DNA of 64,000 nt from Sipunculus nudus (taxonomy: Eukaryota > Annelida > Sipuncula > Golfingiida > Sipunculidae): NCBI GenBank assembly GCA_026874595.1, contig CM049317.1, forward strand, positions 77,569,891 through 77,633,890, given 5' to 3'. Shown here in pieces: positions 1 to 12,940 of the stretch. The notes below the pieces were generated by a model. It saw only the letters and a program-made list of their open reading frames with translations. It was not told where the DNA came from and ran no database searches. The translations under genes were made by a program, and so were the position numbers. Position 1 is the first letter of the stretch. The number at the start of each line of letters is the position of its first letter.

Positions 1-246
1 GTGACATTTAAGAATCCCGAGAGAGGATGTCACACGAATGCTATCGAGGGTACCTGGCAAAAGATAAAACATGGTCTGACAATGCCAAAAATGGGTGTAA
101 AAGAGGAACACCTAACGGGCTACCCGAGTGTGTACATGTGGCGAGAGAGAAATATCGGAGGGGATTTGTTCCTGAATTTCATGAGGGACGCAGCCAAGCT
201 ATACAGTGGGAACTGTGGTGTTGGCACTTGTAAATTTTGTGGTTGA
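1..246 (+). pseudogene. C-terminal end of a Merlin/ISXO2-like DDE transposase (cut by window start)
   Basis: The frame is open from the first base to a TGA at 244-246, so the gene begins upstream of the window. The 81 visible residues include HTNAIEGTWQKIK followed about 30 residues later by YMWRER. This matches the end of the IS1016/ISXO2-like transposase domain of Merlin elements, where an H-T-N-x-I-E-x-x-W block carries the last catalytic acidic residue and a W-R-R/E-R block follows. The enzyme would cut and paste its own DNA element in the nucleus. Whether the rest of the gene is intact cannot be seen. No terminal inverted repeat was found downstream, so it may be a fragment. Family assignment is fairly confident; activity is unknown. 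Confidence 0.72.
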
Positions 247-702
247 CTGATTTTTGGAACCGTGGATGAGTTGTACATAGCATTGGTTTTGAAACAGTTA
301 AGGTATGTACGTGTTATCAAAATATTATTTACAGTGAGCATACCTGTTGTAATTAAGACAAATGAGAAAATATAACTTCGACATGAAATAATAGACAGAT
401 TAGACAGGAATTTAGTGCTAGACACTTAATTATGATTGTTATTGAAACGCATGACGTGTCGGTATGACAGGAGCATTTATTGTAATGGTCTGTTGAAATG
501 CATGTAAAGGGGATTTCCAGAATTGCACAACGTATTGCTTGCCTGTGTTATACGTTGGCAGGTTAACAACGGAAAGCGGGAGCATAGTTCGTGCGGAGTA
601 GCAAAAGGGGATTTCCAAAAGGTCATTGTTTGCGGTGATTGGTGAAAAGAAAGTCATTAAGTGCATTTACGTAGGTGGACTTGAGTACAGAGAAAAAAAT
701 AG
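247..702. other. Unassigned spacer after the transposase
   Basis: No convincing coding region. The stretch aaaggggatttcca occurs twice (near 505 and 605), and the rest is unremarkable AT-rich sequence. It could include the 3' end of the Merlin-like element, but no matching inverted repeat is visible inside the window. Confidence 0.4.
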
Positions 703-2409
703 ATGTGTCGGAACGACACGAATGCCTCCGCCTTGGGCAAATTAGAAACATTTGTAAAATTTGGAAAATTTTTTAAGTTCAGGAGGTGTCGTATGGTCAA
801 AAGTAGGTCAACAAGGGCAAAATGCAAACTCGATCTGTAACGGGTCATTATCAAGCAACACACCAAAAATCATGCCAGTATATGCAGGCATTTCGAAAAA
901 AAGTCCATACATGTGCATTTTCCATAAAAATTTCTGTCTTTCATGAAATTTTCTATGTTTAGGAGCCGTAAAACAATCAAAAGTAGGTCAACCGGGATGA
1001 AACGCAAACTCGATCTGTAACTGTCATTATCTGCCCACACAAAAAAAATCAGGGTGGTATCTGCAGGCATTGAGGAAAAAAAGTCAGTACATATGCATTT
1101 GTTATGAAAATTTATATTTTTCATGAAACTTTCTATGTTCAGGAGCAGTCAAATGGTCAAAAGTAGGTCAACTGAGACAAAACAAGAACTCAATCTGTAA
1201 CTGGTCATTATCTGCCTACACACCAAAAATCAGGCCTGTATCTGCAGGCACTGTGAAAAAAAGTCCATACATGTGCACCTTTTTATGAAATTTTCTATGT
1301 TAGAGCACCGTCAAACGGTCAAAAATAAGTCAACTGGGACAAAACGTAAACTCGATCTGTAACTGGTCATTATCTGCCCACACACCAAAAATCAGGCCAA
1401 TATCTGCAGGTATTGTGAAGAAAAGTCTGTACAAGTGTATTTGTCATGAAAATATATATTTTACATGAAATTTTCTATGTTCAGGAGCCGTGAAACAGTC
1501 AAAAGTAGGTCAACCGGAATGAAATGCTAACTCCATCTGTAACTGGTCAATATCTGCCGACACACCACAAATCAGGCCAATATCTGCAGGCATTGCGAAA
1601 AAAAGTCCGTACATGTGTATTTGTCATGAAATTTCATATTTTTCATGAAATTTTCTATGTTCAGGAGCCGTAAAACGGTCAAAAGTGGGTCAACCGGGAC
1701 AAAACGCGAACTCGATCTGTAACTGGTCTATATCTATCCACACACCAAAAATCAGGCCAATATATGCAGGCATTGCGAAAAAAAGTCCGTACATGTGTAT
1801 CTGTCATGAATATTTCTATTTTTCATGAAAATTTCTTAGTTTAGGAGCCGTAAAACGGTCAAAAGTAGGTCAACCGGCATGAAACGTGAACTCGATCTGT
1901 AACTGGTCTATATCTGCCCACACACCAAAAATCAGGCCAATATATGCAGGCACTGCGAAAAAAAGTCCGTACATGTGTATTTGTCATGAAATTTCATATT
2001 TTTCATGAAATTTTCTATGTTCAGGAGCCGTAAAACGGTCAAAAGTAGGGCAACCAGGACGAAACGCGAACTCGATCTGTAACTGGTCTATATCTGCTCA
2101 CACACTAAAAATCAGGCCAATATCTGCAGGCATTGCGAAAAAAAGTCCGTACATGTGTATCTGTCATGAATATTTCTATTTTTCATGAAATTTTCTAAGT
2201 TTAGGAGCCGTAAAATGGTCAAAAGTAGGTCAACCGGGACGAAACGCGAACTCAATCTGTAACTGGTCTATATCTGCCCATACACCAAAAATCAGGCCAA
2301 TATCTGCAGGCATTGCGAAAAAAAGTCCGTACACCTGTTTGATTTCGGAAGGACGGAATGACGGACATGGGTAAAACTATATGCCCCGGCCACTTTGTGG
2401 CGGGGGCAT
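703..2409 (+). mobile_element. Hairpin-ended non-autonomous element carrying 180-bp tandem repeats (copy 1)
   Basis: The left end is a hairpin, GTGTCG-GAA-CGACAC (705-719). The right end is a larger one, ATGCCCCGGCCAC-TTT-GTGGCGGGGGCAT (2381-2409, one mismatch). Between them lie nine tandem units starting near 799, 979, 1159, 1321, 1501, 1681, 1861, 2041 and 2221. The spacing is exactly 180 bp apart from one 162-bp step. A second copy with the same two hairpins in reverse orientation lies at 38060-38532 inside a P450 pseudogene, which fixes both element ends and shows that it moves. There is no coding capacity. The design, a tandem-repeat core between short structured ends, recalls bivalve pearl-type and non-autonomous Helitron-like elements, but I could not assign a superfamily. 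Confidence 0.85.
799..2335 (+). repeat. Tandem array, nine units of about 180 bp
   Basis: Each unit contains aaaagtaggtcaaccggga, then ctcgatctgtaactggtc, atcaggccaatatctgcagg, and gcgaaaaaaagtccgtacat, followed by AT-rich sequence. Units in the middle are very similar to each other. The first unit (799-978) is divergent, with a distinctive AAGCAACACACC stretch. The last unit is truncated near 2335 where the element end begins. Confidence 0.9.
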
Positions 2410-3526
2410 AATGAGAGGTCGTGTTAGGAAAGTGGTATTACATGCGTAGCGTTTGGCTGGTGTTCCTGTGGGCAACCTGACCTAGATGGCGACTTCCAGA
2501 TTTTACTCGTTGGCATCGTGTTGGCTTATGTGGTTTGAAGTGAAAGTAATAAATAAAGGGAATATTATAGAAATAATAGAAAACATAGCATATATGAATA
2601 ATATAAACCTGATATTTATGGATATCTTTGTTGCAGATACTTTACCGTTAAGTTGAGAAGTTTGTGTTGAGCGAGATTATATTCAACATGGCGTCTGGCC
2701 TGTAGGAGTTTCAGTCAAGTGGATTTGATATGTACATATTTGCCCGGTGGTTGGAATATCCGAGTATAAGGTAAGAGCATACTTAAATTCATAATCCTGA
2801 TAGATAACTATAGTTATGTATATGAATAGAACATGTTGGCATACGTTTACCTCCTGTTGTGGCGGAGCCCGCGTTCTATATGTGATCATTCACTGAAAGA
2901 TTATATAAATACTTAATATTACGTTTACTTTAATAAAATAGTCATTCTTTAAAATTCTCGTTGCAACAGGTAAGCCAGAAATCAAGAATCACATACCGAC
3001 TTGGTTGACAAGACACGTCTTTCTCATTCAAGATTTGAGCGATGACTGATTAATAGTCAGACCGTTAGGATTCGGTCTTGACATTCTGGTGGTCAAACAA
3101 GGGGTGACAGCCTGAGGGGCCTAATTGAAAATTCAAATATGATTAATATTATCAAAGGATCAGTTTATATTTATAACAGAGTTTATTCAAGAAACAATGA
3201 AATTTTCGGAAATTTCAGTGAAAACTTACAAGAAAAACATAGAATATGTCCTCACAGGTTATACACCCCCGTACGATATTCGACCTGACCAAACTATTCA
3301 ATGAAGGTGACCGGTGCTAGGTTTGTACCCGACGACCCCGTGCAGGCCCGCGAAACATTGAGAAGATTTGAATTGTTACAGTCCTTACGTCACTAGTCCT
3401 GCAATTTAATGTTGTCGTGTTGGAGAGCGGTTTGTTCCTGTGTCTGTTTCATAACGTTCCTCATAAAAATATTGTTAAAATGCTGATAAAGGCATTTTGT
3501 ACACAGTGAAAATAATAATAATCTAG
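2410..3526. other. No gene recognised
   Basis: Short open frames only, with no domain signature or splice-consistent exon. A somewhat GC-richer patch near 3260-3440 shows no recognisable motif. Confidence 0.4.
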
Positions 3527-3527
3527 T

Positions 3528-3528
3528 A

Positions 3529-3577
<49 letters not shown>

Positions 3578-3599
3578 TATGTATATATATCTATATATA
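3528..3599. repeat. (TA)n microsatellite with interruptions
   Basis: Alternating TA with single-base interruptions, directly visible. Confidence 0.95.
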
Positions 3600-4839
3600 G
3601 GCGAAAGGGGACGGGTCTCCCACCACTTCTTTTTCAACAGGGGGGGAATAAAACATAAAATCCTTCACATTTGTCAAAGAATTTATTAATGCAATAAATA
3701 TAGGTTACAATTTCAATACTTAAAAAAGAGTTATCAACAAAAATGTGTCACAGAGTTGCAAAGTTCCTCAAAAACTAAATGACTGATCCCATTATTAAAC
3801 GCTCAAATTAAATGATTTACACAGATTATATGAATTAAATACAAGAATGGATGTATATAGAGCCGTATGTTTATATAATATAGTAAAGGATTTCAAACTC
3901 AATGCATTTTTATTGTTTTATAAGGACTTGACACTGTAGACCCTCGCTTATCGGAAACGCTCTGTGGAACTGACTAGACGTTGAAGTATGGGACTCATCC
4001 AAATATTCTTTTTATCTATTTTTATTAATTCTGTCATATGATGGACATTTAATCTCTATAATTGTCATTATTTTATCAAAGATATAAACGAGTTCAAGAG
4101 AGATATGAATTTCATCTAATCAATAAATCTTAAAAAGTCTTTGAAGTTTATTTTCGATACCTGTAAAAGTCGGCTTTCCGAGGCATGTTATCACTGTATT
4201 TGTGTGGGTGTGTGTGTGTCGAGGAGGGGGGGGGGGGGTCCTTTTCAATTTGGATCTACTAATTTTCTTGGGCTTTTATCGGGCATCTCTGGTCTAATGG
4301 TATAAATGTATGTTTGAGATACTTTTACTGCCTAATCTAAATTGTAAAGGCTCATGTTGACACAATTTTATGTCTAATGGTATTTCCATTCATTTGGAGA
4401 ATAACTACTTTCTGAGGTCATGCCTGGAAAATCTGATACTGAAAAAATGAAAGAAGAAAAGCACCTACAGATTGAAAGGTTAAGATATCATATAAATGTA
4501 GGATAATTCAATAATCCACAGATGTTCTTCCCCGATATATTATTTTTTAAAGTCAAGAGGCATATTTAATGGACTGAGAGGGGTTAAACATGCACTTCAA
4601 TATAGTGTTGCGGGCCACCCTCCACTGAATGAATCACCCAGGCGCCGACAGTTGTCTCTCTGGTCAGCATACAGTTTGCTGTTTTCATTTAAATGTTCCA
4701 GTGACTGTGAAATGAGTCTGGTCAGGTTTGAAGCAAGTTTGGTCAACGCTTCCCAAACTTGTATCAGAGTGTCTCCCATAATTTCCTCCAGAGTGTTGTA
4801 TTTACAATTTCCTGTTCTGATAAAATACCCACTAGACCG

Positions 4840-4840
<1 letters not shown>
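3600..4840. other. No gene recognised; possible MITE remnant
   Basis: AT-rich sequence. ACACTGTAGACCCTCGCT near 3928 has the look of a pogo/Tigger-type terminal repeat, but no clear partner was found near 4160-4200. A (TG)n/(G)n tract lies at 4201-4238. Confidence 0.3.

Positions 4841-4896
<56 letters not shown>
4841..4896. repeat. (TA)n microsatellite
   Basis: About 50 bp of alternating TA. It creates artificial isoleucine-tyrosine open frames on both strands. Confidence 0.95.
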
Positions 4897-4898
<2 letters not shown>

Positions 4899-5139
4899 GT
4901 GGATAATCCTTTCGGTAATTACACGAGAACACACGCGCATACATCTTAATAAATTAAACAACACTAATATTTCCCAATGTTGGAATTTTAAGGACGTGTG
5001 GTTAAAACTCATTGTATGATATATCGGTATTTATGATATTTTCCTCACCTATTTCTTTGTACATTTGGAAAGGAATGTCAATAAAAAATATCACACGCTT
5101 ACTGTTTTTATACACAAATAAAAAGCCGTCAATAATCTG

Positions 5140-5141
<2 letters not shown>

Positions 5142-5195
<54 letters not shown>
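5142..5195. repeat. (TA)n microsatellite
   Basis: Uninterrupted alternating TA tract of about 54 bp. Confidence 0.95.
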
Positions 5196-5197
<2 letters not shown>

Positions 5198-5199
5198 AG

Positions 5200-7280
5200 A
5201 GGGGGAAAGGAAGAAAGTTCAGGAGATCATAAGTATGAATAATTTAAAGTTAAATAAAATAAACTTAAAATCAAGTATTATTATATCTTAGTACTAAGTT
5301 TAAGATGGAACAATAAATGATGAAATAAACAAATAATGAATATTCAATACAGACTCTAAAGTCTAATTCTATATGCTGTTATGATATGATTCCCCAATAA
5401 TAAGGCAAGCACATCTAACTATTAAACAAGCATGACATAATTTTTTCATATCCCTCCTTAATATATAAGTTTGTATTGTACGACTCCTTCATGCATGGCA
5501 TATAGGTTGATATAACTGTCGTCTGCGCGGGCAGTGTCGTTCCCTGACATGCCGACTGAAGCAACAAATATATGCATGTAATTTACATTGAATAAAACAT
5601 TTTGTAATCATTTAAAATTTCTTTTGCGAATTGCAAATGATATGTTTTTACTTGTATCAGTTTTTACGTAATTCGGGTCCAAAAAAGGTGTTCGAAACAT
5701 CTAAGAAAAGGTGTCACAGACGACACTCAGACATGGTTGCTATAGTTATCGAAGGGGACCACAGCGAGGAAAGATGCATTTTGTTATGGTAGAGTTCGTT
5801 ACTCTTTTTCAGGGGAAAAGGAGGAAATACATGAACATTGACTTGTGTATATGCTGGAACATCGGCTGCATGAGCTGCCCCAGAATAAAGGCGAGGGCCG
5901 GATATTTTAGGTAACACATTTGTGTCACACCAAGTTGTACACTGCCATTTTACATCTAACAATAGAAACACGGGGGACTAATTTAGATAGTATTTGGATC
6001 ACGGAAAAAACACATAATGAATATTTATTCATTCAAACTGCATATATGTGTGTGTAGGTGTGTGCAACGAAGTGCTTGATCCCATCAGTTGAATTTCATG
6101 TCGTTTACAGTAGGGCGAGCGCCTGATGTACCCCGACCGCATAGGCCTACCGCGTAAAAGGAATCGTAGTTTTAAATAGGGTGGTATCTCATGCAAATAG
6201 TGATAAGATGGGCTAATTAAGTTACTTCCCATGAAAGATTGTGAACTCAGTAAATTGTTCTATAATCTATTATATCAAATGGACAAGAAAGGAATAATAA
6301 TCACGTCATGGATAATATATGAAAAAAATCTTAATGAATGACGGACATTTTCATTCTGGTTTAAACAAAATTTGAAAATTTGAAGAGTTTCCGAACTACT
6401 GTTACAAAAATGTAACAGAATCCTCTATAGACGGATTGAGATATGGAAAGATAGGACTAAATTACTTAGTGTTTAAAAATGAACAAAACATTGAGAATGA
6501 CTTTTTTACTTGTACTACCAAAACCATTAAAAATTAAACTGCATTGTGTAAATTCAGACTGCATGAGTCACCATAAATTACAGTTGAAATGTTCATAATG
6601 GACGATTTTATATAGTTGAAAGAAGCAAGAGTGTATGTGAATTATGCAAAGTGATAGGTGATAAATTTTATTATTTATTTGAATGTAACAATTAAGTTTC
6701 TTAAGAAAAGAAAATTAATTTATTTCAGCATGGTACTTTATTAACCCTTACACTATTAAATTCAAGCAACTCATGTCTATCACTCATAATAGGAAACTCT
6801 GTATATTAATAATAATTATTATATTATTAGCTAATTTTGTTACAACAATTATGGATACAATTCACTATAAAGATTTCAAGTAAGTTATATGTATACTTAT
6901 ATCATTATATATTGTTCACCGTTCAATTTATTATACAATTTTTGTATGCATTATCTCGCACAAATGGGGTTAACTATTTTATATTAATTATCATATCCTT
7001 GTGTTTTTTTTATTATTAAGGATCTCATAATTTACATTTCTTTTACATAAATAATTTACACGAGTATAGTTATGTATGGTTATTTATTGTCTGTCAACTA
7101 ATTAAAGGCAATTATAATCACGAAATAATGTTTCCACTGTTACAAGGTATGGGAGAATATATATATATATTTTCATGATTCTTGAGTGTAATAAAATTAA
7201 GAGTTCTAAGAATCAGTTATCTTGAATCACATTCCATGGATATGATCTTCATATATCTTAAAATATCACCTGACGTACAG
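5200..7280. other. No gene recognised
   Basis: AT-rich sequence with only short chance frames. A small perfect hairpin CTGTTACA-AAAA-TGTAACAG sits near 6400, without further context. Confidence 0.4.
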
Positions 7281-7289
7281 ATCCGTATT

Positions 7290-7990
7290 ATAGTCCATGA
7301 GCCAGACCCTGAAAATTTGGTCACCGGTACCATCTAAGGGGAATAATGCTAATATTGATTTTTGGCAAAGTATACAACCCTGGAGTAAGAAAATGTGTGA
7401 TAGCAATGTATCTGTGGTAGCTTTCTGTGTATCAGCCCGTTTATATGCCTACCCTTAAACCCATTCAATGCACCACTTGTGCATGTTGGGTTTGGGGTAA
7501 CACATTTGTATTTAGCATTTGTAATTCTGAGGGGGAAACTATAAAAGACATATCATCATAAAATATATTTAATTTGTTTTTAAATGATATTAAACATGAT
7601 GACCGTGGCATATTTTTCAAGGTCAGGCAGGGTCAACAAGTGCAAATATGATAAAACAAATCTCGTTGCAGAAACAATTTTTCATTTGCAAAAAAATTTC
7701 ATCGTTGCGCAGGTTGTATAAAATAACATATATTATTAATCCAAATGAAAGAATGGGCTCTGTAGATAACGTTGGTGTGACATACGCTTACCTACTGCAC
7801 TTTTTGTGTTATTGAAAAGGGGCAAAATGGAGTAAGTGTTTACATTTTTGTTTGTAACATTTGTTATACTTAGATTGAATAAACAAATGACCTTCCTTTG
7901 GAAAGCATATTTGATTTCTGTCCAATGATATTAATATGATAACCTTCGCACATTTTTCAAGGTCAGGAGGGGTCAATAAGAATAATTATA
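7290..7990. repeat. Dispersed repeat, two degenerate direct copies (inverted relative near 11.8 kb)
   Basis: Two segments of roughly 340 bp each run through a block like aatgatattaatatgataacc and end with ttcaaggtcaggaggggtca (near 7619-7640 and 7957-7977). An inverted relative lies at about 11815-12110, where tgacccattcctgacctt reads as the reverse complement of that end. Degenerate, with no coding sequence. Confidence 0.5.
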
Positions 7991-8424
7991 TAGTTCAGCT
8001 GCCGAGCCTAATAACCATTCACTAATGTAGTGCAAGAATTTTAAGAAAGAATTTTTTATTGCTGATTTGTGTTCTCCAAAGTCTCATGATTCTGAATCCA
8101 ACAGTTGTCAGCTTTTCACCTGAAAATTTTTATAATTGCATAAATTGAAAAAAATAGCTTCGGGTGCTCATTTTTAAATTAAATTATATTTGTGTGAATT
8201 ACAATATAGTTTTTGAAAACTGTCTCCTGGACATAAGATGTGGACAGGATGTGTTTTAATACAAGGGATGCATTTTTATTCGGTGCTTCGTCTGATCCAG
8301 TATCTGGACTTTTGGTTAAAATATGTAACCCATGGTAAATATGTATGAAAGCTTGAGTAAAAATAAAGAAAAAATTATTATTTTACATCAAACTAAGTTC
8401 CCTCTTTTTGCTAATGATCAGATA

Positions 8425-8875
8425 TGTAGGACTCGAGTCTGGACTAGGACTTGAGTTTCCTGGACTCGGATTTTACTCGGAATCGGAGGTCAGGACTCGA
8501 GATATCTAGCCGAGTCCATCTGGAGTACAAGGAAAAAGATGCTGTAGTCTGCGGTGTTCAGATGGGGGGAACCTTCTCATATATAGAGGATAAAGACTTT
8601 ATATATATGCCTTGTCCCTGCATCGGAGCTGAATGTGTTTAAACATCAAAGCAAAGGCATATGTAAACTGTAACAGAAATATGTCATGATAATCTCGTAT
8701 GTCCAATTTAGTGTGTTTTAAATTAAGATATTTTAGTGGCCTCGGACTTGGACTCGAGCTTTAAAAGACTCAAAGATGGTGGACTTGGACTCGAACCTAA
8801 AGAACTCGGACTTGGGTACCTTGGACTCGGACTTTCACTTGGACTCGGTTGGTGTAGACTCGACTACAACACTGC
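8425..8875. mobile_element. hAT-like MITE rich in GGACTCGGACTTGG motifs (degenerate)
   Basis: Both ends are dense in ACTCGGACTTGGACTCG-type motifs: 8430-8520 reading outward and 8738-8865 on the other side. The right end reads GACTCGACTACAACACTG, whose reverse complement CAGTGTTGTAGTCGAGTC has the CAGTG start typical of hAT ends. The left end is eroded to GTAGGACTCGAGTCTGGAC. The centre (about 8520-8735) has no such motifs and no transposase. Superfamily is inferred from the ends only. Confidence 0.5.
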
Positions 8876-8879
8876 TTTG

Positions 8880-11810
8880 ATTTTTCGTAAGATGTTACAG
8901 TTGTGATTTATAGTTGTGTAAACGAAACACCTTGATTATTTTGAATCTGTGGAGGTTTGGATCTCTTCTGGCACTTCTTCATTATGGTGCATAAGGATAA
9001 GGCAAGTCTCACTTGGTTTGAAACTGTTTGCTTATTTTTTTTTTACTCAGTTAAACGTGTGTTGCTTAGTGAACTCAATAGCCATGGGAAGAGTCTCATG
9101 TGTCCCATTCTGTTCACTAGTATGTTCTACCACTGACTGTCTGAAACGCAGAACCTCGTCACAAGACACTGGAACCGCGCACTCAAACAGAAGTGAAACA
9201 AGTTCTTTAGGGCCAATTTGGTGGTGTACTTTGACACCTAGGCCAAAATCGTTTGGTCTGGGATTTTGTTGATCAGAAATTGCATTGTGTGTGCTGTCTT
9301 TGTGTAACTACCCTCGGACACAGGTGTTGAAACAATTCGTAGTACGTATTAGCAACAGCCTTTGAGTAAAAATAAAGTTCAAGTCATAGTAATCAAGTTT
9401 TTCTTAAACTGATTTGGATTTAGAATTACTCTGTTTACAGGTCCAGTTTGAAAACAACCCAATATCATTTTTCATTCTCTTGTTGTAAACGAATCTTAGC
9501 TCTCAGGAAAAAAAAAATCATCTTGCCTAGAAGATGACAAAATACAATCTCTGCTGGAGATTCCAAATTTTCTGAGACACAGATGACTGCTGCCTCAACA
9601 TTCTTTGCACTGACGAAATGTAAATAACAATCCGGTTAATACAGTGTCTCAGCAGCATGGAAATTTGATGGTGCTCCAGAAATTCGGACCTCATCTGAAA
9701 GCTGATCGCTGCGCTCATAACATATTTATTACAATACCAATCTTTTGGATCACTCTCCGACACGGATAAAATGGTCGCCATCTATTCGGATGCTTGGAAT
9801 TTGATATGTGGCAAGCTAGGGTAACTACAGATTAAGCAGTGTTCCTTAAGGTGGAAATTCTTCGCTTGAGACCTACGTTAGGAAATGGTTTACTTTGTTT
9901 ATGGATAAACCGTTTCTTAACGAAACGCAATATGTTTTGTTTTAATGTGTATGATGGTACAAATGATTCATGATGCTCCAATGTTAGGGCTGGGTCTTCA
10001 TTTAATTCAGGTTCCAGAGTTTCATGTAACGAATCGGCTCATTTTTTATATGAAATAATGAAGGTGCTTACTCTCTCAGGGCTCACTCTTATAAGTGGTT
10101 GTTTTCCTTTAATGTACATTGGGAATAAAGGCAGATTCTCTACTTTCCTCACTTATTGCAACAGGGAGTGTTCAAGGATGGTATAACTTATGTTTGAGGC
10201 CTTTTGCGGGCTTCCCTGAAGCTTTTTAATTGGAAATCTGGTAAGTGAATATACGTTAATAAAGCCTCTGATTTCATCAATCGTCCAGCGTGAAGGATAT
10301 CTATCTTAGGGTTTATAAATGGTATAAAAATATATATATCACTTTGGACTTATTTTTTTACAACTATGTTTTATTAATGATTTGTTTGTATTTATAATTC
10401 ATTGAAAAAAAGTTTGTGAGAATGTATAGCCTTGTATATTTTTAATGCAGCTAAATTTATTGGTTTTCAATCATTGACCGAAATGATTTCTTGAAAGCGG
10501 TTAAACCAAGGATCGAATGCATACAGTAACTGTAGCGTAGGATTGCTTCAAATATTCGGTAGGTAACGTTTCAGTGTGGTATGCATGTTTTAAGCATATT
10601 CGGAAGAGCTCTGATGAAGTTTATTTTGCTTTGTTGCTTTTTGTAAATGGAACTGTTTAAAGCCTTTGATTACATTATTGTATCAAGGCGAAAAATACTC
10701 ATAAACAACATTTCATCAAAACCCTAACAGCATATTTTTCATAAGGCTTTTATTTTTGATTATTTGTATTTTCATAAACTACAATGCGAAATATTTAGAA
10801 ACTGCAAATATGCTATTGGCAAGAATTCAGGCTGCACGTACGTTTTCTGTACCTTTATTTACTGCTTTCGGAAAATTAAGTAATCAACAAGTTTACAGAA
10901 CAGTAGCTAAAAATACGGAAGAAATTATACCAAGTCTTCCTGTTTAGATAATCCTGAAAACTACACAGATTTGACTATGATTACACTCTTCAATCAACGT
11001 TTATAAAATTGCCTAATTGAACCCGGCAGATTTAGAATCACAATCGTCTGGAGAACAAGATTAAATCCTAAAAAAAATTTCTACCAAAGAGCAAGGTAAG
11101 TTTGATTTTCGGGTCTAACAACCCTACTACAGATAATGAAAAAAAAGAAAGCGGTCGTTTTGCAAACAAAATATATTGATGTGTCCCCGCCATATTACTT
11201 TCAACAGCATTATGGAGAAAATCTAAAAGTTGATATATACAATAAGAATCCTTATTTTAATCATTTGTTTCTTTTAATCATGGACGATAACAACTGTAAG
11301 AAAAAGATATGACCAATTTAAAACAAAAGTATTCAGGTTCAGAAAAAAAATCGTGACAACATGACACAAGGATCATTTATATAACGATGTTCCTTTCTAC
11401 TGATTGGGAAAATGTTTATTGTACAAAGGCTAGGTCAATAAAAATGTTTCATATAACCATCTCTGAACAAAAATATTCATTCATTAACTGGAAGAAATGT
11501 ACAATTTGACAGGCCCAGTTAACACAACCAAAGTAATGAAGACAAACCAACAAACTTATGGCCATGAAAACATGACTCCTACACTTTTCCAGTGAACTGA
11601 TGGTAACATAGGAGTCATGACTTTAGTCATAGCTGAATGCCTTTCATTTCAAACAGTTTGCTTTTCGATACTTTTTCAATTTAACATACAATAGTTGTGT
11701 TTTACTTGTTTCAAAATTAAATATTTGCTTCGAAACTAAGACAGACGGTGTCAAAATTCACTCTTTGCCGCATAGCTTTTTACAAGTCCATAGTATACTC
11801 CTGCACTTTA
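8880..11810. other. No gene recognised
   Basis: Contains open frames of up to about 107 codons (8949-9272 plus strand, 9527-9781 minus strand, 10756-10947 plus strand). They have no recognisable domain, signal peptide pattern or supporting splice sites, and I do not call them genes. Confidence 0.35.
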
Positions 11811-11814
11811 TCAA

Positions 11815-12110
11815 ATTTGCACTTGTTGACCCATTCCTGACCTTAAAAAAGTCAAGGTCATATTTAGTGTCTTTTTAAAAAACAAATCAAATAAACTTGC
11901 CACATATAGGTCATTTTTATTTTTATTCTAAGTATCACAAATGTTACAATCAAAAATGTCAAACCTACCCCATCTTTGCTCTACAAATGGCCCCTGCACA
12001 AGATCGTCACTAGGACATTGTATCAACTTCATCATACTTGATATCATTTAAAAGCAAAATAAATATACTTTTTAATGGCATGTCTTTTATAGTTCTACTC
12101 TCAATTTCTC
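11815..12110 (-). repeat. Inverted copy of the 7.3-8.0 kb dispersed repeat
   Basis: Reads on the minus strand like the 7290-7990 repeat: the AGGTCA-rich end followed by an aagtatcacaaatgttacaa stretch equivalent to the reverse of 7850-7870. Identity is moderate by eye. Confidence 0.45.
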
Positions 12111-12330
12111 AAAAGTTATATACAAAAGATTTACCCCTACCCCCATATGTTTTATCCCGTTGGTAAAATACATTTGATTGAGGGTGGGCATATAAAGAGG
12201 GTGATACATGCAAAAAGCTACCACCGATGCGATGCTATCACATATTTTCAAACTCTAGGGCTGTATACCTTGCCAAATATAACAGTGAGAATTTATCCCC
12301 TCGATAAACCGACCAACCCGTCTGGCTCAT

Positions 12331-12402
12331 GGACAATTAGTATAGTTGTGATTATCCCCGCCTGTCACGTGGGAGACCGGGGTTCGATTTCCCGAAACGG
12401 AG
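12331..12402 (+). pseudogene. tRNA-Asp(GTC) pseudogene or tRNA-derived SINE head
   Basis: The D-arm region, anticodon arm and T-arm match the conserved animal tRNA-Asp. TAGTATAGT is present, the anticodon stem-loop is CCCGC-CTGTCAC-GTGGG with anticodon GTC, and the T arm is CGGGG-TTCGATT-TCCCG. The acceptor stem is destroyed: the seven bases at 12331-12337 pair with 12395-12401 at only one position. It cannot fold as a functional tRNA. A T-rich stretch follows directly, which would fit a tRNA-derived element, but no second copy was seen here. Confidence 0.8.
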
Positions 12403-12936
12403 ACCAATTTTAATATTTTTTTTATTTTTAAATCTTTTCCATGTATTATGTTTTAATATTCTTTCACATAAAACTGTTAGTCCGATCTAGGTCTGTCGTA
12501 TATATTCCGTATCAATCAAACTGTGGAGAGAAAATGTTCTAAGATTAAATACGTCTTGTTTATAACTGCTGGTGCATTGCTGCATGCACTATTTCAACAA
12601 CAGATGGCGCTTCTACCATCCAGTGACACTTCATGTGATCTGTGACTGTCTACCAGTAATTGATTTTATGCCTGTGTATTGTTAATAAGTGAATAAGAAT
12701 AGTTTCTCCTTATTTGCCATTCCTATATTGTACTTATATAAAATTAATGAAATAATTTTTTTTTTCTCCAAATTATTTTTTTTTCACAGGCTATGGGCCT
12801 ATAGATACGTACATATATATATATATATATGTGTATGTATATTAAAATACATTATATGAATCTAAACTATTCAAAAGGCCTATATAGGCCTATATAGGCC
12901 TAACGATCTATATCTATATGTTTATATATAGGCCTG

Positions 12937-12940
<4 letters not shown>

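Noticed and set aside
799-2335. Regular repeats resembling a CRISPR array
   Set aside because: Units are 180 bp of continuous similarity with no unique spacers, in a eukaryotic context; this is satellite-like DNA inside a mobile element.
4597-5242. Open frames rich in Ile-Tyr on both strands
   Set aside because: They are translations of (TA)n microsatellites (also seen at 31126-31416, 60522-60812 and 61028-61296).
8949-9272. 107-codon plus-strand frame
   Set aside because: Cys/Ser-rich but no CTLD or other domain pattern; no support.
12331-12402. Functional tRNA-Asp gene
   Set aside because: The acceptor stem cannot pair.
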